From: Paenibacillus sp. SZ31 | GTDB lineage: Bacteria > Bacillota > Bacilli > Paenibacillales > Paenibacillaceae | Assembly: GCF_012912005.1 (NCBI RefSeq) | Contig: NZ_JABBEA010000004.1 | Location: forward strand, 421,601-485,600 | Length of the DNA: 64,000 nucleotides | Direction: 5' to 3' | Part shown: piece after piece, positions 51,183-60,059 of the stretch | Layout: each line of letters begins with the position of its first letter | Numbering within the stretch: position 1 is the stretch's first letter | Program-made: the position numbers and the translations under genes | Notes under the pieces: generated by a model | Seen by the model: the letters and a program-made list of their open reading frames with translations, nothing else | Database searches by the model: none | Told to the model about the DNA's origin: nothing

Positions 51183-52656
51183 TCGTGACGTTGAACCGTT
51201 CCGAATGAACGAGCATAACCTGAACACCTTTTTTGCCGGATCTGACGACGTCATCATTAATAGTCACATGATCGGTGAATCTCCGATGCAGATCCTTATG
51301 GTATATTGCAGCGGTATGGTGGACAGTGAAGCGATCTATGATATTATTCTCCCGGAACTCAAACGAACATATGAACAAACACACTTTTTCCGTACGTCCG
51401 ACATTGAGAAATGCATCAGCCTGCAATGGACCCGGATGGACCTGCAAGATCCAGCATTCGGAACCGAGCTGATGTCTCTCCGTGTTTTTGAAGGTCATAT
51501 GTTGATCTGTATTCCTTCTCTTCAAGCCATGTGGAGTATTGATATTTCCAATATCCCGACACGTACACCGGAGGAGTCGACCACCGAAGTATCTATTCGC
51601 GGGGCAAGAGACGGGTTCATTGAACCCCTTGCCGTCAATATTGCTCTGATACGCACACGTCTGCGTACGAACCAACTGGCCTGCAATATCGAACTGATCG
51701 GTTCACGTTCTGCAACCAAGGTGGCACTGATGTATATCAAGAATATCGCCAATCCGGAGCTGATTGAAGACGTCCAGGATCGGTTGCGCAAGATTGAGAC
51801 CGAACGTATTTTGACCGCCAATGAACTGGAAGAATTGCTATCGCCTTCGAAGATTACTTTGTTTCCCGTCACCCATTATACGGGTAGGCCTGACTTTGCT
51901 GCGGAATGTCTCCTTAACGGACGTTTTATCCTCATTGTCGACGGCAATCCCAGCGCCATTATTGGGCCAGTCAATCTGTTTCTTTTGCTCAAATCACCGG
52001 AGGATGCCAGCTTTCCTTTCTTGCCTGTGAACGTAGGACGGATGCTACGCTTTCTTGGTCTGATGATCACCGTGTTCCTGCCTGGCTTTTATATTGCGCT
52101 GACCTCATTTCATATGGATCAGATCCCCTTTCCTCTAGTCGCGACGATCTCGGTTGGACGCATGGGACTTCCGATGGAATCGGGAATGGAGATGTTTCTC
52201 ATTATGCTGCTGATGGAGCTTTTCAGGGAGGCGGGGGTACGTTTGCCAAGTGCCATCGGCCAGACACTGACTGTCGTTGGAGGTCTCATTATCGGGGATT
52301 CCGCCATCCGGGCCGGTATGGTCTCCCCACTCATGATCGTTATTATCGCAGTCACTGTAGTAGCGGGAGCAACCATTGTGAATCAGGTCATGACCAGTTC
52401 TGTGCTGATCCTGCGGTTCCTTTGTTTTGTCTTGGGGGCATCCCTCGGCATCTATGGGTTCATCCTATCGTTGATTCTGTTCCTCATCTACCTGACTGAT
52501 CTCAAATCATTTGGTATTCCATATCTGACGCCGTTAACACCGCTTCATTTCAAACAAGCGATAGCTTCATTATTCAAACTGCCAAAAGGGCTGGGTAAAC
52601 GTAGACCCGTCTATCTCGAGACCCAGGAGCCCCGCAAGAAAGGGAACGGACGATGA
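51154..52656 (+). CDS. Spore germination receptor A subunit (GerA family)
   Basis: 500 aa. The large soluble N-terminal domain (~1-280) includes IGESPMQILMVYCSGMVD and VTHYTGRPDFAAECLLNGRFILIVDG; four to six C-terminal helices follow, with the family segment PFPLVATISVGRMGLPMESGMEMFL. The protein is part of the receptor that starts germination. The start is GTG at 51154, with AAGGAGG nine bases upstream and within the end of the B gene. Confidence 0.93.
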   Translation: MPISTQPKNNRDVEPFRMNEHNLNTFFAGSDDVIINSHMIGESPMQILMVYCSGMVDSEAIYDIILPELKRTYEQTHFFRTSDIEKCISLQWTRMDLQDPAFGTELMSLRVFEGHMLICIPSLQAMWSIDISNIPTRTPEESTTEVSIRGARDGFIEPLAVNIALIRTRLRTNQLACNIELIGSRSATKVALMYIKNIANPELIEDVQDRLRKIETERILTANELEELLSPSKITLFPVTHYTGRPDFAAECLLNGRFILIVDGNPSAIIGPVNLFLLLKSPEDASFPFLPVNVGRMLRFLGLMITVFLPGFYIALTSFHMDQIPFPLVATISVGRMGLPMESGMEMFLIMLLMELFREAGVRLPSAIGQTLTVVGGLIIGDSAIRAGMVSPLMIVIIAVTVVAGATIVNQVMTSSVLILRFLCFVLGASLGIYGFILSLILFLIYLTDLKSFGIPYLTPLTPLHFKQAIASLFKLPKGLGKRRPVYLETQEPRKKGNGR

Positions 52657-53816
52657 AGCGTTTGTTGCGGCGATGTATACTGGGGCTGTTAAGCCTATCG
52701 ATGTGTGTGATGACGAGTGGATGCTGGAGCGCCTTTGAGATTCAACAGGTAGACTACGCCAAAGCCTTTGGCATTGATTATAAGGACGGCATGTATCACC
52801 TGTATGTACAAACACTGGATTTTGCCAGTGTCGCCAAAAGTGAAAGTTCGACCAAAAGTGCAGATACACCACCTGTATGGGTTGGACATGCCGAAGGGAA
52901 AACCATGAGTCTGGCGCTGAACGAGCTGTTCCGTACGGCTCAATTACACATGGCTTGGGGGCATGTGACCGCCATCGTTATGGCAGAAGGTGTGCTCACC
53001 AGTAAACATATCAAAGAAGTGTTCGATATGCTGGGACGTTTTCCAGAATCCCGTTATACAACTTGGGTGTATGGAACCCGCGAACCACTGGAGAAAATTC
53101 TGAGCGCAACGTCCATCTATAATATGTCACCGCTGGATAGTATTCTTCACAATCCGCTCCCTACTTATATGGAAGAATCGTTGTATCCGCCCGTGCTCAG
53201 CTTCAAGCTCATTGCAACGCATAATGATCCAGCTACAACGACGTATCTGCCGAGTCTTGCATTGAACAATACCCAGTGGGCTGAGAATGAGAAGAAACAT
53301 GATTTGTTTCTGGTAGAAGGGGCCTTTTTCGAGAAGACTGGCTATGACTTTGAATACTTTCCACGCAGTCAGCTTCCCGGTTATCATTGGTTAATCAAAG
53401 ACATGCGGCGTGCTCCCTTGCTTGTGCAGAAGGATGGAACGATCTATGGGGCACTCAGTGTAGGATTGCCTAAGATCAAAATTAAACCTGTCATTCAGGG
53501 TGAAGACGTTACGTTCAACATTGATGCCCACTACCTCACTGCCCTGTACGAATACCTGGTGCCCACCTCTTATGAAGAGATGATCCAGATTAGTGAAGTG
53601 AAGTTGCGGGAGCAGATCATGCAGACCTATCGTCACGGCCTTGAGCGTGGTGTGGATATTTACGGTCTTCAGGAGAAGCTGTATCGCAAAAATCCGAAAC
53701 TCTGGCGCAAGTTATCCAACAACGGGAGCAAGATGATGCTTACGGAGGACTCGATTAAGGATCTGAAAATCCACCTCACGATTCCATATACAGGGAAATA
53801 TAAACGGAAAGTGTAG
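52653..53816 (+). CDS. Spore germination receptor C subunit (GerC family lipoprotein)
   Basis: 387 aa lipoprotein: signal peptide with lipobox TSGC (Cys24), followed by WSAFEIQQVDYAKAFGIDY, the usual N-terminal GerC signature (WDRREIN...A...GID type). Further family features are AQLHMAWGHVTAIVMAEGVL and TTWVYGTREPLEKIL. It is anchored on the outer face of the spore inner membrane and completes the receptor. The start overlaps the A gene by four bases (ATGA). Gene order B-A-C differs from the A-B-C order of B. subtilis gerA. Confidence 0.93.
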   Translation: MKRLLRRCILGLLSLSMCVMTSGCWSAFEIQQVDYAKAFGIDYKDGMYHLYVQTLDFASVAKSESSTKSADTPPVWVGHAEGKTMSLALNELFRTAQLHMAWGHVTAIVMAEGVLTSKHIKEVFDMLGRFPESRYTTWVYGTREPLEKILSATSIYNMSPLDSILHNPLPTYMEESLYPPVLSFKLIATHNDPATTTYLPSLALNNTQWAENEKKHDLFLVEGAFFEKTGYDFEYFPRSQLPGYHWLIKDMRRAPLLVQKDGTIYGALSVGLPKIKIKPVIQGEDVTFNIDAHYLTALYEYLVPTSYEEMIQISEVKLREQIMQTYRHGLERGVDIYGLQEKLYRKNPKLWRKLSNNGSKMMLTEDSIKDLKIHLTIPYTGKYKRKV

Positions 53817-53826
53817 CAAGAATGTG

Positions 53827-53870
53827 AAACACCCCTTTGCCCGTTCGGTACGACGGATAAGGGGTATTTG
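53827..53870 (+). terminator. Terminator of the germination operon
   Basis: ACACCCCTT and AAGGGGTAT pair around a loop that has its own small CCGT/ACGG hairpin; TTTGTG follows. Probably also used by the convergent minus-strand gene. Confidence 0.7.
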
Positions 53871-53902
53871 TGTATATGGATGTCGATCGTTTGCAATTCG
53901 AA

Positions 53903-54406
53903 TCATGCGGATCTATGACTGCGAAGTTTCCATTCCATAATCCATCCTGTCAATATGGAGAAAAACAGACCGAACAGCAGGATCGAAACATTGTAAAACA
54001 GTGTGTTCGTGTATTGGTTCAGCCAACCAAAACGGTATACTGCCGAATTCGGATCATTCGTAAATCCATTGAGTTGCATGCGCAAGTCATTGATGATGTG
54101 TAACTCCCAAGCGACAGATAACACACACAGCAGGAGAGCAACCAGGGGTATCGAGGCATGCATCTTCCCTCCCCAGCGCTGACGCTGATCGTACAACCAC
54201 CATTTGGACAAAGTGGTCGTCCAGATACATAGAATTAGAAAGGTCAGAAGAGATGGAAATAAAACCAAAATCCCTAGATTACCGTTACCAGATACGCCTC
54301 TGCCGGGTTCATGCTGAAAGGTTAACCCCCGTACAGCACCAATCATGAGTACGTTCCAGATGAGGAATATGAAGTATGGCTTGTTGATTCTTTTGAGACG
54401 ATTCAT
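53903..54406 (-). CDS. Membrane protein of unknown function (small membrane gene cluster)
   Basis: 167 aa with four predicted helices: YFIFLIWNVLMIGAVRG, LGILVLFPSLLTFLILCIW, IPLVALLLCVLSVAWEL and a C-terminal NVSILLFGLFFSILTGWIM. No family recognised. TTAGGAGGT lies five bases before the ATG, and only three bases separate it from the preceding gene. It is the last of four minus-strand genes for small membrane or membrane-anchored proteins. Confidence 0.7.
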   Translation of the reverse strand: MNRLKRINKPYFIFLIWNVLMIGAVRGLTFQHEPGRGVSGNGNLGILVLFPSLLTFLILCIWTTTLSKWWLYDQRQRWGGKMHASIPLVALLLCVLSVAWELHIINDLRMQLNGFTNDPNSAVYRFGWLNQYTNTLFYNVSILLFGLFFSILTGWIMEWKLRSHRSA

Positions 54407-54409
54407 ATG

Positions 54410-54991
54410 TTACCTCCTAACCTCACTATCGAGAGATGAGTAGATGACGTGACCTTCGTCGTTCAATCCTTTTATGTCCCATATCATCTCGTGAATCGGC
54501 TGCTGGATTACCGCATACCACAACCTGCCGTTGGATTGATCGGAAGATGATTCCACGATTTCCGCTTCCAACCGTGAAGAGGCCCGATTTGGTTCGTAGC
54601 GAATATGCACCTGGGTAATGTCAGCATCGTGGAGATACCCGTATATAATATAGATCATTTTCCCTTTAGACTCCTCGTATCCTGATATATGAGAAGTAAG
54701 CGGCTCGGCCGGATTATCCTGCAGACCACCACCTATTTTAGCCAGTTCAGTGAACCACATCTTTTGCTGGATCAAAGCAGGAGTCAGGTTATTCGTAGTG
54801 AGATCCTGATATAAAACCAATTGTGTTCGCGGTTCAAAAGTTGTAACTAGCTTTACCTGTTCTGGGGGAATACCTTTTTCGCTTAAGATTGTGTCGATGT
54901 CCTGCGGACCACAAGAGCGTATCAAAAACAGAGCGACCAATACAAAGAACAACACGTACGCTACCCGTTGACGGTTGCTTGTCTTGGGCAT
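54410..54991 (-). CDS. Membrane-anchored extracytoplasmic protein of unknown function
   Basis: 193 aa. A basic N-terminus and one hydrophobic segment (VAYVLFFVLVALFLIRSC) form an anchor; the SC at its end is not a good lipobox, so an uncleaved anchor is likelier. The exterior part (~30-193) is mixed alpha/beta with IIYGYLHDADITQVHIRYEP. No family recognised. AAGGAGAGG lies seven bases before the ATG. It sits between membrane protein genes on both sides, suggesting a complex. Confidence 0.7.
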   Translation of the reverse strand: MPKTSNRQRVAYVLFFVLVALFLIRSCGPQDIDTILSEKGIPPEQVKLVTTFEPRTQLVLYQDLTTNNLTPALIQQKMWFTELAKIGGGLQDNPAEPLTSHISGYEESKGKMIYIIYGYLHDADITQVHIRYEPNRASSRLEAEIVESSSDQSNGRLWYAVIQQPIHEMIWDIKGLNDEGHVIYSSLDSEVRR

Positions 54992-55033
54992 AGATTAACC
55001 TCTCCTTAAAATTGAATCTCTATAAACAATTAA

Positions 55034-55438
55034 TTATCGTAGAAATGGTATGTCAGATAGTGCTGCTCCGAAGTAATTTACCAGCATCCATGCAGCGATC
55101 CATAACAATGGCAACTGCATGATCCAGTAAGGAAAGATGTATCTTTTCTCATGATAAGAAACCCATCCCGAAACCAAAGCCGCTATAACACAGAGTGGGT
55201 ATGACATCAGTATATCGCCCTCCAAACGACTTGCCACCTGATACTCAGAAGGAGTGGGTGCAGCGAGCGACATTCCCATGGCAAATGCGATCAACGGCCA
55301 GATTAGTAATGTCAGACCGTATATTAAGGTGAAAATCATGATGTACAAAAAACTTCTTTCTTTACTTCTTCTTATATCTTTGCTCAACAATCGAACTCTC
55401 TCCCATGCGTTCATTTTATTTTTAAAAAAAACGGCCAA
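55034..55438 (-). CDS. Membrane protein of unknown function (small membrane gene cluster)
   Basis: 134 aa with three helices: FLYIMIFTLIYGLTLLIWPL, LCVIAALVSGWVSY and WIMQLPLLWIAAWMLVNYF. No family recognised. The start is uncertain: TTG at 55438 has AGGCGG close by, whereas the ATG at 55414 has no binding site. It follows the next upstream gene by 24 bases. Confidence 0.6.
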   Translation of the reverse strand: MAVFFKNKMNAWERVRLLSKDIRRSKERSFLYIMIFTLIYGLTLLIWPLIAFAMGMSLAAPTPSEYQVASRLEGDILMSYPLCVIAALVSGWVSYHEKRYIFPYWIMQLPLLWIAAWMLVNYFGAALSDIPFLR

Positions 55439-55462
55439 CTGCCGCCTACTCTCAACTAACTT

Positions 55463-55825
55463 TCACTTCTTATAATAATTCATTACCCGCAAGCGAGTAG
55501 TCAGAATTAAGGTCTGAGGAATGAGCACAAAGACAATATACATAAGTACAATTAACCAAAGATGTGCGGCAAAATGTTCTGCACCGAACGATGGTTTCGG
55601 ACGTTCAATCCAATACCACCAACACGGGATGGCAATAAACCATGTCAATCCCGTCGAGACGAACAAGTCCTTCACATCGCTCCATAGAAAGCAGAACAGC
55701 GCGACGAACAAGATGGGCATAATCCATGAATCTAATATTGGCCCCCAGCTCTGGAATACAAAGATAATAGCAGGATATAAAAGATTGATGGTCCAGCGCC
55801 ATATGTTCTTAGTATAAAGATTCAT
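55463..55825 (-). CDS. Membrane protein of unknown function (first of small membrane gene cluster)
   Basis: 120 aa, Trp-rich, with about four helices (LLYPAIIFVFQSWGPI, IMPILFVALFCFLW, LTWFIAIPCWWYW, LWLIVLMYIVFVLIPQ). No family recognised. The ATG at 55825 is preferred, with GAGGTG nine bases upstream; a GTG four codons earlier lies within that site. It is divergent from the lipoprotein gene at 56018 and probably the first gene of the four-gene operon. Confidence 0.65.
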   Translation of the reverse strand: MNLYTKNIWRWTINLLYPAIIFVFQSWGPILDSWIMPILFVALFCFLWSDVKDLFVSTGLTWFIAIPCWWYWIERPKPSFGAEHFAAHLWLIVLMYIVFVLIPQTLILTTRLRVMNYYKK

Positions 55826-56017
55826 AATGCTTCTCACCTCATTACATAACGTTGCTATTGTGCGTGAAAATACAGGCTAAAAAAAATAGCGAAGATATGT
55901 ACTCTCGATTTTAAAAGGTTATTCAATTACATGCTGGGAAAGAAATGAAGAGAATAAGCATCATTTTGGATAATATAGCTCATACTACCTTCAGGAAATT
56001 ATCGAAGGAGTGACAGC

Positions 56018-56554
56018 ATGAGGTTAAAAAGGTTCATCGCCATTGGAGCTGTGTTAACTTGCTCAACTTTGTTATGGGGATGTGGTAACGGCACTGCGAA
56101 TAATGCTTCTCAGCAGCAGAATGACACCGTTCGGTCGGAGAGTTGGAGCGATCCCAAACGACTGGAAGCTTCCCACCTTGAGGCACTTGAGCGTATGGAG
56201 AAAGACCATATTCACCGAATGGTTTCGCTTAGCGCAAGTACAGACGGGGACAAAGTAATGACCACACTTGAACGATCGAGCCAAAAGTTGGAGGAGATGA
56301 GACCCCTAGCAGAAATGCTCCAGCATGAAGGACATCCAGCATTATTACAGCGAATTCAAGACATGTCCGGTGATATCCAGGGTTCCAAATCCGTCATTGC
56401 TGAGATGAAAAATCTGCCTCAGGACGGTAAAATTAAGATTCAGTCCGAGAACTCCGATTCTTTGCATCACATCAGCAGCTTCCGCGATTACCACCAGTAT
56501 ATTCAGGGACAAGTGCACTCTTTAGACGGTAAATCTACGCAAATGTCCCACTAA
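56018..56554 (+). CDS. Small lipoprotein of unknown function
   Basis: 178 aa. The signal peptide ends in lipobox LWGC (Cys22). The mature part is hydrophilic and helical, rich in Glu, His, Gln, Ser and Met (SHLEALERMEKDHIHRMV, EEMRPLAEMLQHEG). No family recognised. GAAGGAG lies seven bases before the ATG. Monocistronic, with its own terminator. Confidence 0.72.
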   Translation: MRLKRFIAIGAVLTCSTLLWGCGNGTANNASQQQNDTVRSESWSDPKRLEASHLEALERMEKDHIHRMVSLSASTDGDKVMTTLERSSQKLEEMRPLAEMLQHEGHPALLQRIQDMSGDIQGSKSVIAEMKNLPQDGKIKIQSENSDSLHHISSFRDYHQYIQGQVHSLDGKSTQMSH

Positions 56555-56571
56555 CTCTAAAGATAGTTCAG

Positions 56572-56622
56572 AGAATCGTTACAGTCGGAATACAATAATC
56601 CGATGGTTAACGGTTCTTTTTT
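56572..56622 (+). terminator. Rho-independent terminator of the small lipoprotein gene
   Basis: AGAATCGTTACAGTCGGA and TCCGATGGTTAACGGTTCT pair with a few bulges, followed by TTTTTATT. Confidence 0.8.
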
Positions 56623-56658
56623 ATTAACTTCATATTGTTATCCCTCTTCGCTACAACT

Positions 56659-56940
56659 TCATTCCACCCACAACGATACCCAGATGAACATGCTAAATAA
56701 CAAAACCGGCGTAAGTGCGCCTGTCGCTAATATGATCCAAAGTGTCGCGGGCTTGATCCTTTGGCAGTATGCATCGACCTTGCGCATCCGATCTTTGCGC
56801 CACTTGGCGAACCTGAGCTGTCTGATTATCCGACCCAGAACTATTTGCCGCTGCTCGCCCTCTTCCACATCTTCGATCGCACGCCGCAACTCCTCATATA
56901 ATTGAGCCTCTTCCTGCCCAGCCGCTGTAACTGTAATCAT
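56659..56940 (-). CDS. Small single-pass membrane protein
   Basis: 93 aa: an acidic then basic helical cytoplasmic part (EEAQLYEELRRAIEDVEEGE, then RIIRQLRFAKWRKDRMRK) and one or two C-terminal helices (LWIILATGALTPVLLFSMFIWV). GGGAGGAAGG lies five bases before the ATG, an excellent binding site. No family recognised. Confidence 0.7.
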   Translation of the reverse strand: MITVTAAGQEEAQLYEELRRAIEDVEEGEQRQIVLGRIIRQLRFAKWRKDRMRKVDAYCQRIKPATLWIILATGALTPVLLFSMFIWVSLWVE

Positions 56941-57103
56941 CTGATCCTTCCTCCCATGAGAACATTATTGAGATACAGCCCCTCACCTAATCAAACCATC
57001 TTCAATACGCCTGTATTCCATGTCACTACCTTCCTCACTAAACCACTACTTAAATAACACATTACAGACCTTCAAGGTTTGGAGTTTTTTCAAAAAAGGA
57101 AAA

Positions 57104-57132
57104 ACCAAAAAGCCCGGGCATGGCCCGGGCTT
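57104..57132 (-). terminator. Rho-independent terminator of galK
   Basis: AAGCCCGGGC-CAT-GCCCGGGCTT is a perfect 10-pair stem, followed on the minus strand by TTTGGTTTTT. Confidence 0.95.
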
Positions 57133-57168
57133 CGTTGAATCATATCAGAACTATTAATCTGACTGCGT

Positions 57169-58467
57169 TTAGCTCGCGTTAGCGATCAATTCATTCAGGC
57201 ATACTGCACCTTGTGCACGCACATTAACGACAATAATCGGCGTGTCCAACATGTCGTGCATCCAAGACATATACTCTTCTACTTTTTCGTTCGGAAGTAT
57301 CGTCAGAATAACCCCTGCGAATCCACCACCATGAATACGACAAGCGCCATCACCCAGGTTTTGCAGATAATTCTCGGTCAGTGCCAACGCGATGCCAATC
57401 TCCTGTTCCTTCACAGCACCACTCTGATATACATTCTGCAACCACTTCCATGACGAGTTACCGGACGCCGTAATCAGTTTCAAGAAATCAGCAAAACGTC
57501 CATCACGCAACGCCTGAACCTGACCATCGACACGATTGTTTTCTTCCAGGAAATGAAGCGCACGCAACACGGCACGATCGCCAGCAGCTTCACGAACCTT
57601 CTTGAGGTTCGCATAAATTGCGTCTGCTGTAATTTCCCGAACATACTCACTGCCCAGTGCCTGAGCAACCGCTCTCATCTCATATGGCACAGCAGCGTAA
57701 TCTTCTGTCAGATCAGCGTGGTTACCGCCCGTATTCACAATGACCAATGAGTATCCGTTTTGTTGGAAATCCCACTGAACAGGCTCGATGACTGGCTGTG
57801 CAGGATTTTCAAAATCAATAGCAATGAGTCCGCCGTACGCACAAGCCATCTGATCCAGCAGACCGGAAGGTTTGTTCCAATAGTGATTCTCCGCATACTG
57901 ACCGATTTTGGCCAAGGTCACAACATCCAGTTCTCCATCGTTATAGAAATGATTCAAAATCGTACAGATCAGCATCTCAAATGACGCCGAGGAACTCACC
58001 CCTGATGCAGAGAACACATTACTTGAGAGGTACGCCTGGAAGCCGCCTACCTTATATCCGAATTCTCCAAATCCTGCAGCCATACCGCGAATCAATGCTG
58101 TTGTGCCATCGTCTTCCGTATTTGGCGTGAGGTCCGTGAGATCGATTACATATTTCTTGTCATAGCCTTCTGAGTAAAACGTAATAACCGACTCCGCAGT
58201 TGGTGCAGCCACCGCAAGTGTATCCAGCGTAATGCTGCCCGCCAGCACTTTACCATGGTTATGATCCGTATGATTGCCGCCAATCTCGCTACGTCCTGCT
58301 GCGCTGAACAACTTGCTTCCCTCTTGCGGGCCGAAGTACTCTTCGAACGTTGCGTTCAGCTTTGTGTAACGTGCAGTCTGTTCCTCTACTTGTGATTGTC
58401 CATACATTTGGGCAAGTAACGCTTGGCCCTCCGTGGATTGGATCAGATTCAATGGTTGTGTCGTCAT
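57169..58467 (-). CDS. galK: Galactokinase (GHMP kinase)
   Basis: 432 aa. The N-terminal galactokinase motif is GRSEIGGNHTDHNHGKVLAG, the GHMP ATP-binding loop is FSASGVSSSASFEMLI, and the third motif is GACRIHGGGFAGVILTI. It phosphorylates galactose to galactose-1-phosphate in the Leloir pathway; galactose would be released by GH4-type or pectin-degrading enzymes. The protein is longer than the ~390 aa usual for GalK because of an N-terminal extension (~1-50), which is also seen in other Firmicute galactokinases. No galE or galT lies in the window. AGGAGG lies before the ATG. Confidence 0.92.
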   Translation of the reverse strand: MTTQPLNLIQSTEGQALLAQMYGQSQVEEQTARYTKLNATFEEYFGPQEGSKLFSAAGRSEIGGNHTDHNHGKVLAGSITLDTLAVAAPTAESVITFYSEGYDKKYVIDLTDLTPNTEDDGTTALIRGMAAGFGEFGYKVGGFQAYLSSNVFSASGVSSSASFEMLICTILNHFYNDGELDVVTLAKIGQYAENHYWNKPSGLLDQMACAYGGLIAIDFENPAQPVIEPVQWDFQQNGYSLVIVNTGGNHADLTEDYAAVPYEMRAVAQALGSEYVREITADAIYANLKKVREAAGDRAVLRALHFLEENNRVDGQVQALRDGRFADFLKLITASGNSSWKWLQNVYQSGAVKEQEIGIALALTENYLQNLGDGACRIHGGGFAGVILTILPNEKVEEYMSWMHDMLDTPIIVVNVRAQGAVCLNELIANAS

Positions 58468-58602
58468 TAATAATCCTCCTATGGATGTGCAGCTTTTATT
58501 TTTTGGCTGTTGGTGAACATGGTTGTCGCATCTATTTCATGTCTTATTCCTCTCCCATTATCTCAGCTTCGTAGCTGAAAAGGTAGGGTAGAATTGAAAG
58601 TT

Positions 58603-58616
58603 TGTAAGCGTTTTGT
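58603..58616 (-). promoter_or_regulatory. cre-like or LacI-type operator upstream of galK
   Basis: TGTAAGCGTTTTGT matches the left arm of the cre consensus TGNAANCGNWNNCA but not its last C-A. It lies about 140 bases before galK, between it and the divergent exporter gene. It could equally be a GalR-family operator. Confidence 0.3.
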
Positions 58617-58743
58617 GAAGTTATTTATTGTAAAAATAGGATTGAAAACCATTTTAGAATAACTTAAATTTGGTTTAAGTGAAAACACATTATCTTCCAG
58701 TCTTAAATTTGCTATGCTTTACATCTTAATGGTGGAGGGAACG

Positions 58744-60000
58744 ATGAAAATTAGGTCGAACTATACCAAGTTATTCGGTGCATCTTCGCTTACATTTTTG
58801 GGTGATGGACTTACACTTGCTGCGGTCCCTTGGTTAATTTCCACACTAACGAGCGATACGCTGTATGCCTCTGTCACGATGACGGCACTTCGTTTACCCT
58901 GGCTACTCTTCAGTCTGCCCGTGGGTGTTCTCATCGACCGTTACTCACGCAAACATATGCTGATTGGGGCAGGCTTTACGCGAATGATCCTTCTACTTGC
59001 TCTGACGTTATGCATCTGGGGAGGATGGGTGAGCATTCCGATTCTGGCTCTGTTCATGTTTGGAATTGGCCTGAGCCGAGTTGTATTCGACAGTACAGTG
59101 CAGACGGTCATCCCACAACTAGTAGATGAAAGTAAGTTGGAAAAAGCCAACGGGCAATTCACCGCGGGACAGTTAATCACAAGTGATATTATGGGCGTTG
59201 CTCTGGGAGGGTTTATCATAACCCTGCATATTGTTTTTCCTTTTGCCATAGACGCCGTAACGGCTGTTATTGCTCTGCTCTTTTTAATTAGTTTGAAGGG
59301 AAACTTCTACCCAGGGGATACGGAAACAACCAAGAAGGTAGTTCGCCCGATGAAGAATTGGAAACGCGAGATGTGGTCCGGTATTCAATATGTCTATCAT
59401 GATCGTTTTCTCCGCGGACTAGCTATTCTATCTGTCACCATTACGCTGATGTATTCGATCGCTCTGTCTACTCAGATCTTTTTTGTACGAGATGTGCTTC
59501 AGTTGGATGCTTTTGCATTTGGTATCCTCATCTCCATTGCAACAATCGGCAGCATCGTGGGGAGCCAGGCTGTTGCTTATATGCGTAAGAGATGGAGTAC
59601 AAAACAATTGATTATCTCTTCCATTTTGTGCATGGGAATCATATACGGTGTGGTGGGTCTAACTACAAATGCGTATATGGTAGGCGGACTGTACTTCTGT
59701 GCTGCATTTTTCATTATTGTCTACAATGTTACGCGTTCCTCCATCCTGCAACGTTCCGTTCCTAATGAGATGCTTGGCAGGGTTGGAAGTGTGTTTCGCT
59801 TTTTGTCCTTTGGCATTAGTGCCATTGGTACGCTTCTCGGCGGGTTATTGGTGCGGGTTAGTGAAACGACATTTGATCGCGTATTCTCGCTGCAACTCCC
59901 TTATCTCTTGTTAAGCCTGATCTATATCCTGTCTAGTCTGATATTCGCAATGAAGATGCAGAATCATTCAGAGAGCCAGCAGCGTAACATCAACGCTTGA
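58744..60000 (+). CDS. MFS transporter (MefA-like efflux family)
   Basis: 418 aa with twelve predicted helices. The N-terminal TKLFGASSLTFLGDGLTLAAVPWL and the loop 2-3 motif VGVLIDRYSRKHMLIGAGF (DRYSRK variant of the MFS motif A) place it in the MefA/transmembrane-effector branch, which exports drugs or macrolides. The start at 58744 is set by GGTGGAGGG four bases upstream; an ATG ten codons earlier lacks a site. Divergent from galK. Substrate unknown. Confidence 0.85.
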   Translation: MKIRSNYTKLFGASSLTFLGDGLTLAAVPWLISTLTSDTLYASVTMTALRLPWLLFSLPVGVLIDRYSRKHMLIGAGFTRMILLLALTLCIWGGWVSIPILALFMFGIGLSRVVFDSTVQTVIPQLVDESKLEKANGQFTAGQLITSDIMGVALGGFIITLHIVFPFAIDAVTAVIALLFLISLKGNFYPGDTETTKKVVRPMKNWKREMWSGIQYVYHDRFLRGLAILSVTITLMYSIALSTQIFFVRDVLQLDAFAFGILISIATIGSIVGSQAVAYMRKRWSTKQLIISSILCMGIIYGVVGLTTNAYMVGGLYFCAAFFIIVYNVTRSSILQRSVPNEMLGRVGSVFRFLSFGISAIGTLLGGLLVRVSETTFDRVFSLQLPYLLLSLIYILSSLIFAMKMQNHSESQQRNINA

Positions 60001-60059
60001 CTGTTACGTTAGGTCATACTTGATAATGATCTCAAGCTTACATGAAGGAGAGATTAAGG

